64,000 nucleotides of DNA from Aestuariispira ectoiniformans (GTDB lineage Bacteria; Pseudomonadota; Alphaproteobacteria; UBA8366; Aestuariispiraceae). The notes beneath the pieces were generated by a model. It saw only the letters and a program-made list of their open reading frames with translations, was not told the DNA's origin and searched no databases. The DNA lies in assembly GCF_025136295.1 (NCBI RefSeq), contig NZ_CP062788.1, positions 4,233,588-4,297,587 on the forward strand, read 5' to 3'. How positions within the stretch are numbered: the first letter of the stretch is position 1; each line of letters starts with the position of its first letter. Position numbers and translations under genes: made by a program. Of the stretch, positions 42,338-52,564 are shown one piece after another.

Positions 42338-42446
42338 AATAGTTCAACCCCTCAATGGTTTATGGCCGCCATTACCCGGCAGCAAAGGTTCCGCCGCTAA
42401 TATGGGGCTCCCGTTTTTGAATTTCAACGGCTTTTGGCGTCAAAAT

Positions 42447-44984
42447 TCAATCATTTCGCAAGAAGGGCGCGGCCTTTCTACCCAGGGCATTCCACGCCCC
42501 GGCACCGCCCAATCCCGCCGTCAGTGAAATGGCGAGAGCCAGCGTGACGATCAATGTCCTCATGTCGAAGGACCAGGGCGCATCCATGATCCCGGAGATC
42601 ACCACATAGGCAGCCGCCGTTCCGATTCCAGCCGCCACCACCGCGGTGACAAGGCCGAGCAGCAGATATTCAAGCAGGAAGGCCAGCATGACATCCCATC
42701 GCGTGGCCCCCAGCACCTTGAGAACAACGGAATCGTATATCCGGCGGTGATGTCCCGCCGCAATCGCCCCCGCCAGCACCAGAACACCGGCCAGGATCGC
42801 AACCGATGCAATCACCCGCACGGCAACGCTCAGATTGCCAAGGATCTGTGCGACACCATCCAATATCTCTTTCACGCGAATGCTGGAAACATTGGGGAAG
42901 GCATCGGTTACCTTCCGCTCCAGGGCAACCTCCCGGTCTTCGTCCAGACGGGCGGTCGCAATATAGCTTTGCGGCGCGCTTTCCAGCATGCCGGGGGAAA
43001 AGACCATCACGAAATTGATCCCGAGCGATGTCCAGTCGATCTTGCGCAGGTTGGCGATTTCCGCCGTCACCTCACGCCCCAGGATGTTGACCGTCAACGT
43101 GTCCCCCACCTTCAGGCCAAAGGCCTGCGCCGCCTCCACATCGAAGGAAACCAGCAGTGGCCCGCTGTAGTCCTGCTGCCACCACTTTCCGGCCACCAGT
43201 TCACTGCCTTGGGAGGGGAAGGTCCGGGACCAGGTAACACCACGGTCGCCCCGCAAAATCCAGGCAAATTCCGGCGGCGGCGTAATCTCGGACACCGAGA
43301 CACCATTCATCGCAACGATCCGCCCGCGCAGCATTGGCACGTCCTGGCTTTCCGTCACCGTCGGGAAACCCGACACCATCTCGCGGAAGGGGCCGATCTG
43401 GTCCGGCTGAATGTCGATAAAATAGAAACCGGGTGCTTCCCCGCGCAGGGTATCCGTCACCTCCCGGTTCAAATTCGCCTCCACCAGGGATACGGCTGAA
43501 AGCACCGTCAGCCCCAGCCCCATGGAAAGCACCACACTGGCCGTCGGCGCGCCCGGGCGATGAATATTGGTCAGCGCCATGCGCAACCGCATGGATTTCG
43601 GATGCGGCAGGCTTTTCGCCGCCTTCGTCACCAGCCAGGCCGCCCCGCGGAACAATAGCAAAGTTCCCAGTGCACCGATCACGAAATAGGAGGCGAGCCG
43701 CGGGTTATCCGCCGAGAGAATGGCAATGCCCGCCATTACCGCGCCCAAAGCGGCAATAACCACAATAATCCGGCGTCCGGGCCATCCCTTCGACGGATCA
43801 ACCATGTCGCGGAACAGGGCCGCCGCCCGCACCTCACGCGCCCGCGACAAGGGCCAAAGGCTGAAGATCAACGTCGTCAGCACACCGAACAGGACGGCAA
43901 GCATCAACGGCTCCAGATAAAAGGCTGCCCGGGCAGCCACCGGCAGTTCGTCCGCAAGGATCGGCGCAACCGCAAAGGGCACGAGCGATCCAAGCAAGGC
44001 GCCGATCACCGATCCGACCAGCCCCAACCCCAGAAGCTGCAGCAGATAGGTTGTGAAAATCAGCCGTGACGGCGCGCCCACGCCCTTCAGGATCGCAATG
44101 GTGCCGGTACGCTCCGCCAGATATGCCTTGGCCGCATTGCCGACACCGACACCGCCGACCAGCAGGGCCGTCAGCCCCACCAAGGTCAGGAAGGTCTTCA
44201 TACGATCCACGAAACGCTGGATATTGGGTGCGGCATTTTCCAGATCGCGCACCCGCCAACCGGCGCCAGGGAAGGCGTCTGCCAGTTGCTGTTTCCATGT
44301 ATCCACCGCCACGGTGTCGGGCAGGTCCACACGATAGTGATAGCGGATCAGGCTGCCCGGCTGCACAAGTCCGGTCTCCGGCAACATTGCATTGGCGATG
44401 ATCACACGGGGGCCCAGTTCGAAAGCTCGGGTGCTTTTATCCGGTTCGTCTCCAATGACCCCGGCGACACGAGCCACCGCGTCGCCCAACCGAAAACGGT
44501 CACCGACTTTCAGGTGCAGCCTTTCAAGCAGGTTTTCACCAACCACCGCGCCCCAGGCGTCGCCCTGTTTGGTCAAAAGCGGCTGCAGCGCCCCACCGTC
44601 CCGCAGAGTGAACTGCCCGAACAATGGATAGGCGCCGTCAACGGCCTTGACCTCGACCAGACGGCGGTCCGCACCGTCCTCCCGAATTGCCATGGCGCGC
44701 ATCTGGGCCGCCATGGACAGGCGGTCCGAATGCTGTGTCAGCCAGTCCAACTGTTCTGCCGTGGCCTCGCGATGGGTCAAGCGCAGGTCGACCTCGCCGC
44801 CCAGCAGGCTGCGGGCATCGGCACGCACCCCTGCCTCGATTGCATCGGACAGCGCGCCGACGCCGGCAATTGCCGCCACGCCCAGCGCCAGGCAGGCCAT
44901 AAAGACACGAAAGCCTTTCAGGCCGCCGCGCATCTCACGCAAGGCAAGCCGAAGAGCCAGTCCGGGCATGGAATATCCGCTCAT
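42447..44984 (-). CDS. YbbP-like ABC transporter permease (FtsX domains)
   Basis: This 845-residue membrane protein has one N-terminal membrane segment, a periplasmic MacB-like region, three FtsX-type segments near 260-400, further segments near 400-470, a second periplasmic domain and three final segments (about 725-835). This double-FtsX plan is that of YbbP. It overlaps the ATPase gene by four bases. With the adjacent esterase it repeats the classic tesA-ybbA-ybbP neighbourhood. The complex probably handles lipids or lipoproteins at the inner membrane, by analogy. Confidence 0.9.
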   Translation of the reverse strand: MSGYSMPGLALRLALREMRGGLKGFRVFMACLALGVAAIAGVGALSDAIEAGVRADARSLLGGEVDLRLTHREATAEQLDWLTQHSDRLSMAAQMRAMAIREDGADRRLVEVKAVDGAYPLFGQFTLRDGGALQPLLTKQGDAWGAVVGENLLERLHLKVGDRFRLGDAVARVAGVIGDEPDKSTRAFELGPRVIIANAMLPETGLVQPGSLIRYHYRVDLPDTVAVDTWKQQLADAFPGAGWRVRDLENAAPNIQRFVDRMKTFLTLVGLTALLVGGVGVGNAAKAYLAERTGTIAILKGVGAPSRLIFTTYLLQLLGLGLVGSVIGALLGSLVPFAVAPILADELPVAARAAFYLEPLMLAVLFGVLTTLIFSLWPLSRAREVRAAALFRDMVDPSKGWPGRRIIVVIAALGAVMAGIAILSADNPRLASYFVIGALGTLLLFRGAAWLVTKAAKSLPHPKSMRLRMALTNIHRPGAPTASVVLSMGLGLTVLSAVSLVEANLNREVTDTLRGEAPGFYFIDIQPDQIGPFREMVSGFPTVTESQDVPMLRGRIVAMNGVSVSEITPPPEFAWILRGDRGVTWSRTFPSQGSELVAGKWWQQDYSGPLLVSFDVEAAQAFGLKVGDTLTVNILGREVTAEIANLRKIDWTSLGINFVMVFSPGMLESAPQSYIATARLDEDREVALERKVTDAFPNVSSIRVKEILDGVAQILGNLSVAVRVIASVAILAGVLVLAGAIAAGHHRRIYDSVVLKVLGATRWDVMLAFLLEYLLLGLVTAVVAAGIGTAAAYVVISGIMDAPWSFDMRTLIVTLALAISLTAGLGGAGAWNALGRKAAPFLRND

Positions 44985-45718
44985 AGAGCCGCCGCCGGTT
45001 CAACGGGGTTCTCCACGCTGTCCACCAGCTGCCCGTCGGCCATATGGACACTGCGCCCGCAGCGTTCCGCCAACGCTGGGTCGTGCGTGATCAACAGAAG
45101 CGTTGTGTCATGTTCAGCGGTCAACCCGAACATCAGGTCGATGATCTGCTGACCGGTCTTGCCATCCAGGTTCCCGGTCGGTTCATCCGCCAGCAGCAAC
45201 CTGGGCCGGATGCCAAAAGCCCGCGCCAGGGCCACGCGTTGTTGTTCGCCGCCGGAGAGCTGCCCCGGATAATGGCCCAGACGATGACCGAGTCCTACCG
45301 CCTCCAGGCTGGCCGCAGCCGCCTCAAAGGCATTTCGCCGCCCGGACAGTTCCAGGGGAATGGCCACATTTTCCAATGCCGTCATGGTCGGGATCAGGTG
45401 AAACCCCTGAAAGACGATACCGACATTGTCGCGGCGAAACAGGGCCAGCTTGTCCTCGCTCATCCGGCGGAGGTCTTCACCGCAGACATTCACACGGCCG
45501 CCAGAGGCTGCTTCCAGGCCGGCAATGACCATCAGCATGGATGTCTTTCCCGATCCGCTGGGCCCGACCACGCTGACGGCCTCACCCGGGTTCACCTGCA
45601 AGGAAATGCCGCGCAGGATGTTGACCTCACCCGATGAGGCACCCAATGTTAGGGTAACGTCGTTGATATCTATTACAGGTTGGACGGCCCCGGTCGTCGA
45701 TACAGAATTTCTAGGCAT
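44981..45718 (-). CDS. YbbA-like ABC transporter ATP-binding protein
   Basis: This 245-residue ATPase of the LolD/MacB class has Walker [10 protein letters not shown], the Q-loop [18 protein letters not shown], the signature [15 protein letters not shown], Walker [13 protein letters not shown] and the switch His in [13 protein letters not shown]. The start [10 protein letters not shown] at 45718 is preferred on length; the frame is open to 45898, inside the divergent esterase gene. Its partner permease follows with a four-base overlap. Confidence 0.92.
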   Translation of the reverse strand: MPRNSVSTTGAVQPVIDINDVTLTLGASSGEVNILRGISLQVNPGEAVSVVGPSGSGKTSMLMVIAGLEAASGGRVNVCGEDLRRMSEDKLALFRRDNVGIVFQGFHLIPTMTALENVAIPLELSGRRNAFEAAAASLEAVGLGHRLGHYPGQLSGGEQQRVALARAFGIRPRLLLADEPTGNLDGKTGQQIIDLMFGLTAEHDTTLLLITHDPALAERCGRSVHMADGQLVDSVENPVEPAAAL

Positions 45719-45722
45719 GTGA

Positions 45723-46448
45723 ATGGCAAACCCCGATTTATCCAGTGCTCTTCCGGCGACCTCCGTTGTCACGTTCAAAGCAAGACACAGGTTAGCATAT
45801 GGCGTGACCTCGAGGCTTTTCAACGGCTTCGCCCTATTTATGCTGATCGCGGCACTTGCATTTCCCGGCGCATCACAGGCAGCCGAGGATGGCGACAAGC
45901 TGATCCTTGCCTTGGGGGACAGCCTGACAGCAGGCTATGGCCTGCCGAAAGATGACAGCTTCCCTGTCCAGCTACAGCAGGCCCTGTCCGATAAGGGACA
46001 CAAGGTGCGCGTCGTCAATGCGGGTGTTTCCGGCGACACATCGGCGGGCGGGCTGTCCCGGCTTGAATGGCTGCTTACGGAAAAGCCGGATTTGCTGTTG
46101 CTGGAGCTGGGGGCGAATGACGGATTGCGCGCCCTTGCCCCGGACGACACCAAGACGAACCTCGCCACGATCATCGAAAAAGCGAAGGCCGCGGAAATTC
46201 CGGTTCTTCTGACCGGGATGCTGGCGCCCCCCAATATGGGACGCGACTACGGCCAGGCCTTCAACGCGATTTATCCCGACCTCGCCAAGAAATATGATAT
46301 TGTTTTCTATCCGTTTTTTCTCGATGGTGTGGCGGGAGACCCAAGCTTGAACCAAGGTGATGGAATGCATCCGACAGCCGAAGGCGTATCCATTATCGTG
46401 GACCGGCTGCTTCCCTTTGTGGAAAAGGCCCTCAACCGGAAAGGCTAG
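45723..46448 (+). CDS. SGNH-family arylesterase / thioesterase I (TesA-like)
   Basis: This protein of up to 241 residues is an exported SGNH hydrolase: ILALGDSLTAGYGLP (nucleophile Ser), GVSGDTSAGGL, LELGANDGLR and DGMHPTAEG with the catalytic Asp and His. A signal peptide lies at FALFMLIAALAFPGASQA. From ATG 45723 the n-region is unusually long (35 residues); GTG at 45804 would give a normal signal peptide and more room for promoters. It is divergent from ybbA-like gene, as in many proteobacteria, and directly followed by the FIST gene. Confidence 0.9.
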   Translation: MANPDLSSALPATSVVTFKARHRLAYGVTSRLFNGFALFMLIAALAFPGASQAAEDGDKLILALGDSLTAGYGLPKDDSFPVQLQQALSDKGHKVRVVNAGVSGDTSAGGLSRLEWLLTEKPDLLLLELGANDGLRALAPDDTKTNLATIIEKAKAAEIPVLLTGMLAPPNMGRDYGQAFNAIYPDLAKKYDIVFYPFFLDGVAGDPSLNQGDGMHPTAEGVSIIVDRLLPFVEKALNRKG

Positions 46449-46450
46449 CC

Positions 46451-47587
46451 ATGACGTCCTCTGCACGATCCGACTTCCGTGCCGCCGCCGCCAGTGCCGG
46501 GACCTGGCAGGAAACCGCCGCACAGCTTTTGCAGAAACTGGGCCAGGCCACCGCCAATCATCGGTTGGGTATTTTCTACGTCACGCCCGACTTTGCCGAC
46601 AATCTGATTGATATCGAGATTTTCATGCGCCAGACCACCGGCGTTCCGCATTGGGTCGGCACAGTCGGCGCGGGTGTCTGCAGTACCGGGACGGAATATC
46701 TCGAAACCCCGGCGATTGCGGCCATGCTGCTGTCCCTGCCCGAACATGCCTTCCATCTTCTGAACGGCATTCATGAAGAAACGGAGGAAGCGATCGGCGA
46801 AAGCGCCTCCTGGCTGGGACAATGCGGCGTACCCCTGATTCTGACCCATGGCGATCCGTCCAACCCCCTGGTCATCGGCCTGATTGAGGACCTTGCGCTG
46901 GAAAGTGGCGGTTTCCTTGTAGGCGGCCTGTCGGCGGCCATGGGGCGGGGATCGCAAATCGCGGGTTCCGTCGACGGCGGCGGGCTGTCGGGCGTCATGT
47001 TCTCCGACCAGCACGCGCCCGTCGTTACCAGCCTGACCCAGGGCTGCACGCCGATCGGGCCGCCCCACCGCGTGACGGATTGTCACGAAGATATCATCAT
47101 CAGCATCGACGACCGCCCCGCACTTGATGTTTTCAAGGAGGAAATCGGTGATCTCCTCACACGGGATCTGGAAAAGGTTGCGGGCTATATCTATGCCGCC
47201 CTGCCTGTCACCGGCGGCGAACGGCCCGACTATATGGTCCGTAACCTGACCGGCATCGACCCGCAGCACGGCGCCATGGCAATTGCCGCCGAATTTGAAC
47301 CGGGCGACCTGGTCATGTTCTGCCGCCGAGATCACGATGCCGCCGTCTCGGACATGAACCGCATGCTGCAGGATCTGGAAAAGCGTGTGGGCGACCGGGC
47401 GATCAAGGGAGGCATCTATGTGACCTGTTCCGGGCGCGGCGCAAACCAGTTCGGGCCGGATTCCGAAGAGCTGAAATTGATATCGGAAAAACTGGGGGAC
47501 TTCCCCCTGGTCGGCTTTTTCGCCAACGGGGAAATCAACCGCGATCGCCTCTACAGCTTTACCGGAATTCTGACCCTGTTCGTCTGA
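46451..47587 (+). CDS. FIST-domain sensory protein
   Basis: This 378-residue protein carries FIST_N (about 30-225; GVPHWVGTVGAGVCSTG, GGFLVGGLSAAMGRGSQIAG) and FIST_C (about 225-360; RPALDVFKEEIG, LVMFCRRDHDAAVSDM, GGIYVTCSGRG, PLVGFFANGEI) domains, with no kinase or cyclase output. FIST domains are thought to bind small ligands such as amino acids. It starts two bases after the esterase stop, so the genes are co-transcribed. Confidence 0.9.
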   Translation: MTSSARSDFRAAAASAGTWQETAAQLLQKLGQATANHRLGIFYVTPDFADNLIDIEIFMRQTTGVPHWVGTVGAGVCSTGTEYLETPAIAAMLLSLPEHAFHLLNGIHEETEEAIGESASWLGQCGVPLILTHGDPSNPLVIGLIEDLALESGGFLVGGLSAAMGRGSQIAGSVDGGGLSGVMFSDQHAPVVTSLTQGCTPIGPPHRVTDCHEDIIISIDDRPALDVFKEEIGDLLTRDLEKVAGYIYAALPVTGGERPDYMVRNLTGIDPQHGAMAIAAEFEPGDLVMFCRRDHDAAVSDMNRMLQDLEKRVGDRAIKGGIYVTCSGRGANQFGPDSEELKLISEKLGDFPLVGFFANGEINRDRLYSFTGILTLFV

Positions 47588-47675
47588 CCGGCATCATCTG
47601 ATGTCATTCTTGAAATCCCCCTGAAAACGCTTATCTAGTTGGGAAACTTCCTAAAAAAATCAGGGGTCACAAGAC

Positions 47676-48740
47676 ATGCAATATCGTCGGTTAGGAAACA
47701 CTGACCTGGACGTCAGTGTTATTTGCCTGGGCACCATGACCTGGGGCGAACAGAACAGCGAGGCCGAAGGCCACGAACAATTGGACTATGCGCTGGATCA
47801 CGGCGTCAATTTCATCGATACCGCAGAGATGTATTCCGTGCCGCCGCGCAAGGAAACCTATGGCAGCACCGAATCGATCATCGGTTCCTGGTTGAAAAAG
47901 AACCCGGGACGTCGGGGCGACTTCATACTTGCCTCCAAGGTCGTCGCCCGGGCGGAACGTTTCTCCTATGTCCGACCGGAGCTCAACCCGGACGGTATCA
48001 CCAAACTGGACCGGAAAAACATACTCGCCGCCTGCGACGCCAGCCTGCAGCGATTAAATACGGACTATATTGACCTCTACCAACTACATTGGCCCGACCG
48101 GGAAACCAATTTCTTCGGCCAATTGGGATATGTCCACAACGCAGACGACAATTCCGTTCCTATGGAAGAAACCTTCGAGGCGCTGGCGGAACTGGTCAAG
48201 GCGGGCAAGGTCCGCACGGTGGGCCTGTCCAACGAAACGCCCTGGGGCATGCTGGAAAGCCTGCGTATGGCGGAACTGAAAGGCCTGCCACGGGTGCAGA
48301 GCATCCAGAACCCCTATAACCTGCTCAAGCGGGATTTCGAGATCGGCTGCGCGGAAATCGCCATCCGGGAGAAGGTTGGCCTGCTGGCCTATTCCCCGCT
48401 CGCCATGGGCGTGCTGAGTGGGAAATACCTCGACGGTAAGATGCCCGAGGGTTCCCGTATGGCTCTCTTCGGACAGTATTTCCCCCGTTATCTGCGTTCC
48501 AAACCCGTCGAAGAGACCGCAAAATACGTCAAACTGGCGCGCGACTCGGGGTTGGATCCGGCGCTGATGGCCCATGCCTTTGTCAATCAACAGCCCTTCG
48601 TGACGTCCAATATCATCGGGGCCCGGACCATGGATCAGTTGGAAATCGCCATTGAATCCGGGGACTTCACCCTGCCCGACGCCGTCACGGCAGCAATCGA
48701 GGAAATCCATCAGCGCACGCCCTTCCCCGTGTCCCATTAA
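47676..48740 (+). CDS. NADP(H)-dependent aldo/keto reductase (Tas-like)
   Basis: This 354-residue AKR-fold enzyme has the catalytic Asp/Tyr in FIDTAEMYSVPP, the Lys in FILASKVVAR, and the His in YIDLYQLHWPDRETNFFG. The HWPDR and the AKR motif GLSNETPWGM are typical of the Tas group. The NADP-binding end reads NIIGARTMDQLE. The physiological substrate is unknown. A large hairpin follows the stop. Confidence 0.92.
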   Translation: MQYRRLGNTDLDVSVICLGTMTWGEQNSEAEGHEQLDYALDHGVNFIDTAEMYSVPPRKETYGSTESIIGSWLKKNPGRRGDFILASKVVARAERFSYVRPELNPDGITKLDRKNILAACDASLQRLNTDYIDLYQLHWPDRETNFFGQLGYVHNADDNSVPMEETFEALAELVKAGKVRTVGLSNETPWGMLESLRMAELKGLPRVQSIQNPYNLLKRDFEIGCAEIAIREKVGLLAYSPLAMGVLSGKYLDGKMPEGSRMALFGQYFPRYLRSKPVEETAKYVKLARDSGLDPALMAHAFVNQQPFVTSNIIGARTMDQLEIAIESGDFTLPDAVTAAIEEIHQRTPFPVSH

Positions 48741-48761
48741 CTGATATACTAACCTTACCAG

Positions 48762-48792
48762 TCGGGGGGAAATCCCTTAGGGGTTCTCCCCG
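48762..48792. terminator. Long hairpin between AKR and thpR genes
   Basis: TCGGGGGG pairs with CTCCCCGA and, past one bulged A, the stem continues with AATCCC and GGGGTT around a TTA loop, about 14 pairs in all. No T-run follows. It may end the AKR message, or shape the thpR 5' leader, whose ribosome-binding site lies 12 bases downstream. Confidence 0.5.
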
Positions 48793-48816
48793 ATCCCTCT
48801 AGGACAGGAGGCCAGT

Positions 48817-49386
48817 ATGATACGTCTATTTGTCGCGATCCCCATGCCGCAGCAAATTACAGAGGCACTTCAGTCCATTGCCCACGGCCTCCACGGGGTG
48901 CGCTGGGTACCACCGGAAAACTACCACCTGACACTCCGTTTTATCGGGGAAGTACATAACGGCGATGCCGATGACTATGATGCGGCCCTGTCGCAGGTCA
49001 ACGCACCACCGGTGGAAATCAACAGCGAGGGCCTCGGCTTTTTCGACAAGAAGGGCAAGGTTCACACCCTGCATATGAAGGTGGCCAAAACCGAAAGCCT
49101 GGTCCATCTGCAAAAAAAGGTCGAATCAGCTCTCGTCCGGGCAGGGCTTTCGCCGGAACCGCGCAAATTCTCACCTCATATCACACTGGCGAGGATGAAA
49201 CCGAAACCCGTGGAACCGGTGCAGAAATACTGTGCGGAACGCACCCATCATCTGCCCAAGGACATGGCCTTCCACGCGACCCATTTCTCGCTTTATTCCA
49301 GCCTGCTGACCCATAACGGGTCAATCTATACGCAGGAAGTGGATTACCCCCTTATGGGCAGTGTTGCGGAAATGATGCACGCATGA
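48817..49386 (+). CDS. thpR: RNA 2',3'-cyclic phosphodiesterase ThpR
   Basis: This 189-residue 2H-phosphoesterase has the two catalytic His-x-Thr motifs HLTLRFIG (about residue 37) and HITLARMK (about 122), and the family ends YSSLLTHNGSIYTQEVDYPL. It opens 2',3'-cyclic phosphates on RNA to 2'-phosphates. AGGAGG precedes the ATG. The gene overlaps xerC by four bases (ATGA). Confidence 0.92.
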   Translation: MIRLFVAIPMPQQITEALQSIAHGLHGVRWVPPENYHLTLRFIGEVHNGDADDYDAALSQVNAPPVEINSEGLGFFDKKGKVHTLHMKVAKTESLVHLQKKVESALVRAGLSPEPRKFSPHITLARMKPKPVEPVQKYCAERTHHLPKDMAFHATHFSLYSSLLTHNGSIYTQEVDYPLMGSVAEMMHA

Positions 49387-50342
49387 CGCAACAAGCCACC
49401 TGGGAACTTGGTCTGGACCCCACCGCCGGGGACAGTACCGTTGCCCGTTGCTACCGGGACTTCCTCTATTACCTGCGGGTAGAAAAACGCTACAGCCCCA
49501 ACACGCTGGACGCTTATGCGCGCGACCTCAGCCATTTCCTGCACTTCATGGCAAACCATATGGATGGCCTGCCTGACCTGAAGTCGCTGGAAAGATTGCG
49601 CACGGGCGACTTCCGCGCCTGGCTTGCCGCACGGCTTCGCAACGAATTATCGGCCACGTCAAATGCGCGTGCCTTGTCTGCCGTACGCAGTTTTTTTCGC
49701 TGGATGCAGAAAAACGGCTTTGCTTCCAATGCAGCCATCGGCAGCGTCCGCACGCCGAAGACCCCCAAGGCCGTGCCCAAACCATTGCAGGAAAGCGATG
49801 CCAGGGAGGCCCTTCGCATCGCAGGCGATTGGGCCAGTGAAGGCTGGGCAGGCAAACGCGATATTGCCCTGCTGACGCTGTTATACGGCTGCGGCCTGCG
49901 TATTTCGGAGGCACTGAACCTCAATATGAGTGACTGGCCGAAAGAAGACAGCCTGCGCGTTCTGGGCAAGGGCAACAAGGAACGGATCGTCCCGATCCTG
50001 CCGCTGGTCCGCAAGGCCATGGAAGACTATTTCGCGGCCAGCCCCTTTGCGCCGGAGGACGATGCCCCCATCTTCCGGGGTGTCCGAGGCGGCCGGTTGG
50101 ACCGGGGAGCGGCGGCCAAGCTGATGCGGCAAATCCGCAGTGTGCTGGGCCTGCCCGACAGCGCCACGCCGCATGCCCTGCGCCACAGTTTTGCAACTCA
50201 TCTGCTGACAGGCGGCGGTGACCTGCGCGCCATCCAGGAATTGCTGGGCCATGCCAGCCTCAGCACAACCCAACGCTATACAGATGTGGATACCGAACGC
50301 CTGATGAGCGCCTATAACAAGGCGCATCCAAGAGCGCGTTAA
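49383..50342 (+). CDS. xerC: Tyrosine recombinase XerC
   Basis: This 319-residue protein has the N-terminal SAM-like DNA-binding domain (YLRVEKRYSPNTLDAYARDLSHFL) and the catalytic domain with Arg in YGCGLRISEALNL, Lys in GKGNKERIVP, His/Arg in HALRHSFATHLL, His in LLGHASLSTTQ and nucleophile Tyr in RYTDVDTE. It resolves chromosome dimers at dif with XerD. It is full length and located among housekeeping genes, so it is XerC rather than an integrase. Confidence 0.92.
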   Translation: MTQQATWELGLDPTAGDSTVARCYRDFLYYLRVEKRYSPNTLDAYARDLSHFLHFMANHMDGLPDLKSLERLRTGDFRAWLAARLRNELSATSNARALSAVRSFFRWMQKNGFASNAAIGSVRTPKTPKAVPKPLQESDAREALRIAGDWASEGWAGKRDIALLTLLYGCGLRISEALNLNMSDWPKEDSLRVLGKGNKERIVPILPLVRKAMEDYFAASPFAPEDDAPIFRGVRGGRLDRGAAAKLMRQIRSVLGLPDSATPHALRHSFATHLLTGGGDLRAIQELLGHASLSTTQRYTDVDTERLMSAYNKAHPRAR

Positions 50343-50345
50343 CGC

Positions 50346-51125
50346 CTATTCCGGTTTTTCCGCATAGACCAGATAGTTGACCGCCAGATCCTTGGCGTCG
50401 AGCGACCATGTATCCTTGATCGGGTTGAAGACGACGCCTTGCAGGTCGGCAACCGTGATGCCGTGGCGGCGCAGGACAGAGGCCAGTTCGGACGGTTTCA
50501 GGAACTTCTTCCACTCGTGGGTGCCACGCGGCAGCCAGCGCAGGACATATTCCGCGCCGACAATGGCAAAGGCGTAGGATTTCATGGTCCGGTTCAGGGT
50601 CGCCAGGAACATCACGCCGCCCGGTTTGACCAGGGCCGCACTGGCGCCGATGAAGGCCTCCACGTCGGCCACATGCTCGACCACTTCCATATTGAGGACC
50701 ACGTCGAACTGCTCACCCTCATCCACCAGTTGTTCGGCGGAGGCAAAGCGATAGTCGATCTCCAACCCCATCTGTTCGGCATGGGCCTCGGCGATACGGA
50801 CGGATTTTTCCGTGGCATCGACACCGATGATCGTCGCACCGAGACGCGCCATTGGCTCACAAAGCAACCCCCCGCCACTGCCGATGTCCAGGATACGCAG
50901 CCCCTCAAGCGGGCGAACCTTCATCGGATCGCGGTCGAAATGCGCGCAGATTTTATCGCGGATATAGCCGACACGGGTTGGGTTAAACTTATGAAGCGGC
51001 TTGAATTTTCCATCCGGGTCCCACCATTCCTCGGCCATGGCGGCGAATTTTTCGATCTCTTCCGCATCCACAGTCTGACCCAAAGGCCGGAGACTTTCCT
51101 TGTCCATTGCCGTCGACTTACCCAT
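50346..51125 (-). CDS. ubiG: Ubiquinone biosynthesis O-methyltransferase
   Basis: This 259-residue enzyme carries out both O-methylations in ubiquinone synthesis. Landmarks are [25 protein letters not shown] at the N-terminus, the SAM motif [33 protein letters not shown], and [19 protein letters not shown] at the C-terminus. It is divergent from lysC, an arrangement common in alphaproteobacteria. The 218-base region between the two starts contains no further feature I can identify. Confidence 0.95.
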   Translation of the reverse strand: MGKSTAMDKESLRPLGQTVDAEEIEKFAAMAEEWWDPDGKFKPLHKFNPTRVGYIRDKICAHFDRDPMKVRPLEGLRILDIGSGGGLLCEPMARLGATIIGVDATEKSVRIAEAHAEQMGLEIDYRFASAEQLVDEGEQFDVVLNMEVVEHVADVEAFIGASAALVKPGGVMFLATLNRTMKSYAFAIVGAEYVLRWLPRGTHEWKKFLKPSELASVLRRHGITVADLQGVVFNPIKDTWSLDAKDLAVNYLVYAEKPE

Positions 51126-51343
51126 GGCAGGCGTCCTTTTGGTAAGAATAGTTCAAACATTCAGAAATTCGCGCAATTTCGCCGCTCCGCTCTTGAACGG
51201 TGTGCGCGCACAGAGTATGGATACGCGGCCCCGTTGGGGCAAGCCCCCAACGTGACGCATATCTGTCTAACTGCTGACATATTGACGGGCTAGCTTCACC
51301 GGCGCATCGCGCGATGATATTGGCAAAGAGGCTTGAGAACGAA

Positions 51344-52564
51344 ATGGCGCGCATTGTCATGAAATTTGGCGGCACCTCGGTGGCGGATCTGGACCGCATC
51401 GCCAACGCCGCAAACCGGGTCAAACGGGAAGTCGACGCCGGCAACGAAGTCGCCGTCGTGGTTTCCGCCATGGCCGGCGTTACCAACCAGTTGGTTTCCT
51501 ACGTAGATCAGACCAGCAAGGTCTACGACACTCGCGAGTATGACAGCATCGTCGCCTCCGGCGAACAGGTGACTGCCGGTCTGATGGCGTTGCGCCTGCA
51601 GGAAATGGGCGTCAATGCCCGCTCCTGGCTGGGCTGGCAAATTCCGATCCATACCAACGATGTCCACGGCAAGGCCCGCATTACCGACATCGACACCGAC
51701 GACATGGTAAAGCGCTTTGAAGAAGGCCAGGTCGCCGTTATTGCCGGTTTCCAGGGGATCAGCCCGCTGAAGCGGATCGCGACACTGGGCCGTGGTGGAT
51801 CGGATACCACCGCCGTGGCCCTTGCCGCCGCCATGAATGCCGACCGTTGCGATATCTATACCGACGTGGACGGGGTCTACACCACAGACCCGCGCATCGT
51901 GTCCAAGGCACGCAAGATCGAAAAGATCAGCCATGAAGAAATGCTGGAAATGGCGTCGCAGGGGGCAAAAGTCCTGCAGACCCGTTCCGTTGAAATGGCC
52001 ATGAATCACGGCGTACGCCTGCAGGTGTTGTCCAGCTTCGAAGACAAACCCGGTACGCTCGTTGTAGCAGAGGATGAAATCGTGGAAGAACAAGTTGTCA
52101 GCGGCATCGCCTACAGCCGTGATGAGGCGAAAATCACCCTGGTGAAAGTGGCCGACAAGCCGGGCATCGCAGCCCATATCTTCGGCCCGCTGGCCGATGC
52201 ATCGGTCAATGTGGACATGATCGTCCAGAGCGTATCCGCCGACGGGCAGCAGACCGACCTGACCTTCACTGTCGGCAAGACCGATGTGGAACGCGCCGTC
52301 CAGGTCCTGAAGGACAATCACGACGAAATCGAATATCACGACCTGCTCGCGGATTCGGACGTGGTGAAGATTTCCGTCATCGGCGTCGGCATGCGCTCTC
52401 ACGCGGGTGTCGCCCAGACCATGTTCCAGACCCTGGCCGAAAAAGGGATCAATATTCAGGTGATCTCCACCAGCGAGATCAAGATCAGCACGCTGGTCGC
52501 CGAAGAATATACCGAACTGGCCCTGCGAGCCCTTCACACGGCTTACGGACTGGACGCGGAGTAA
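51344..52564 (+). CDS. lysC: Aspartate kinase
   Basis: This 406-residue enzyme phosphorylates aspartate, the first step to lysine, threonine and methionine. The start MARIVMKFGGTSVADLDRIA is standard. Kinase landmarks include GRGGSDTTAVALAAAMNAD and YTDVDGVYTTDPRIV. Two ACT domains at the C-terminus (about 270-406; KPGIAAHIFGPLADASVNVDMIVQ, GMRSHAGVAQTMFQTLAEKGINIQ) indicate feedback control. It is followed by ptsP. Confidence 0.95.
   Translation: MARIVMKFGGTSVADLDRIANAANRVKREVDAGNEVAVVVSAMAGVTNQLVSYVDQTSKVYDTREYDSIVASGEQVTAGLMALRLQEMGVNARSWLGWQIPIHTNDVHGKARITDIDTDDMVKRFEEGQVAVIAGFQGISPLKRIATLGRGGSDTTAVALAAAMNADRCDIYTDVDGVYTTDPRIVSKARKIEKISHEEMLEMASQGAKVLQTRSVEMAMNHGVRLQVLSSFEDKPGTLVVAEDEIVEEQVVSGIAYSRDEAKITLVKVADKPGIAAHIFGPLADASVNVDMIVQSVSADGQQTDLTFTVGKTDVERAVQVLKDNHDEIEYHDLLADSDVVKISVIGVGMRSHAGVAQTMFQTLAEKGINIQVISTSEIKISTLVAEEYTELALRALHTAYGLDAE

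Noticed and set aside
49383-50342. Tyrosine recombinase as evidence for an integrated element
   Set aside because: Motifs, length, the thpR overlap and the housekeeping surroundings fit XerC. No attachment-site repeats or phage genes flank it.
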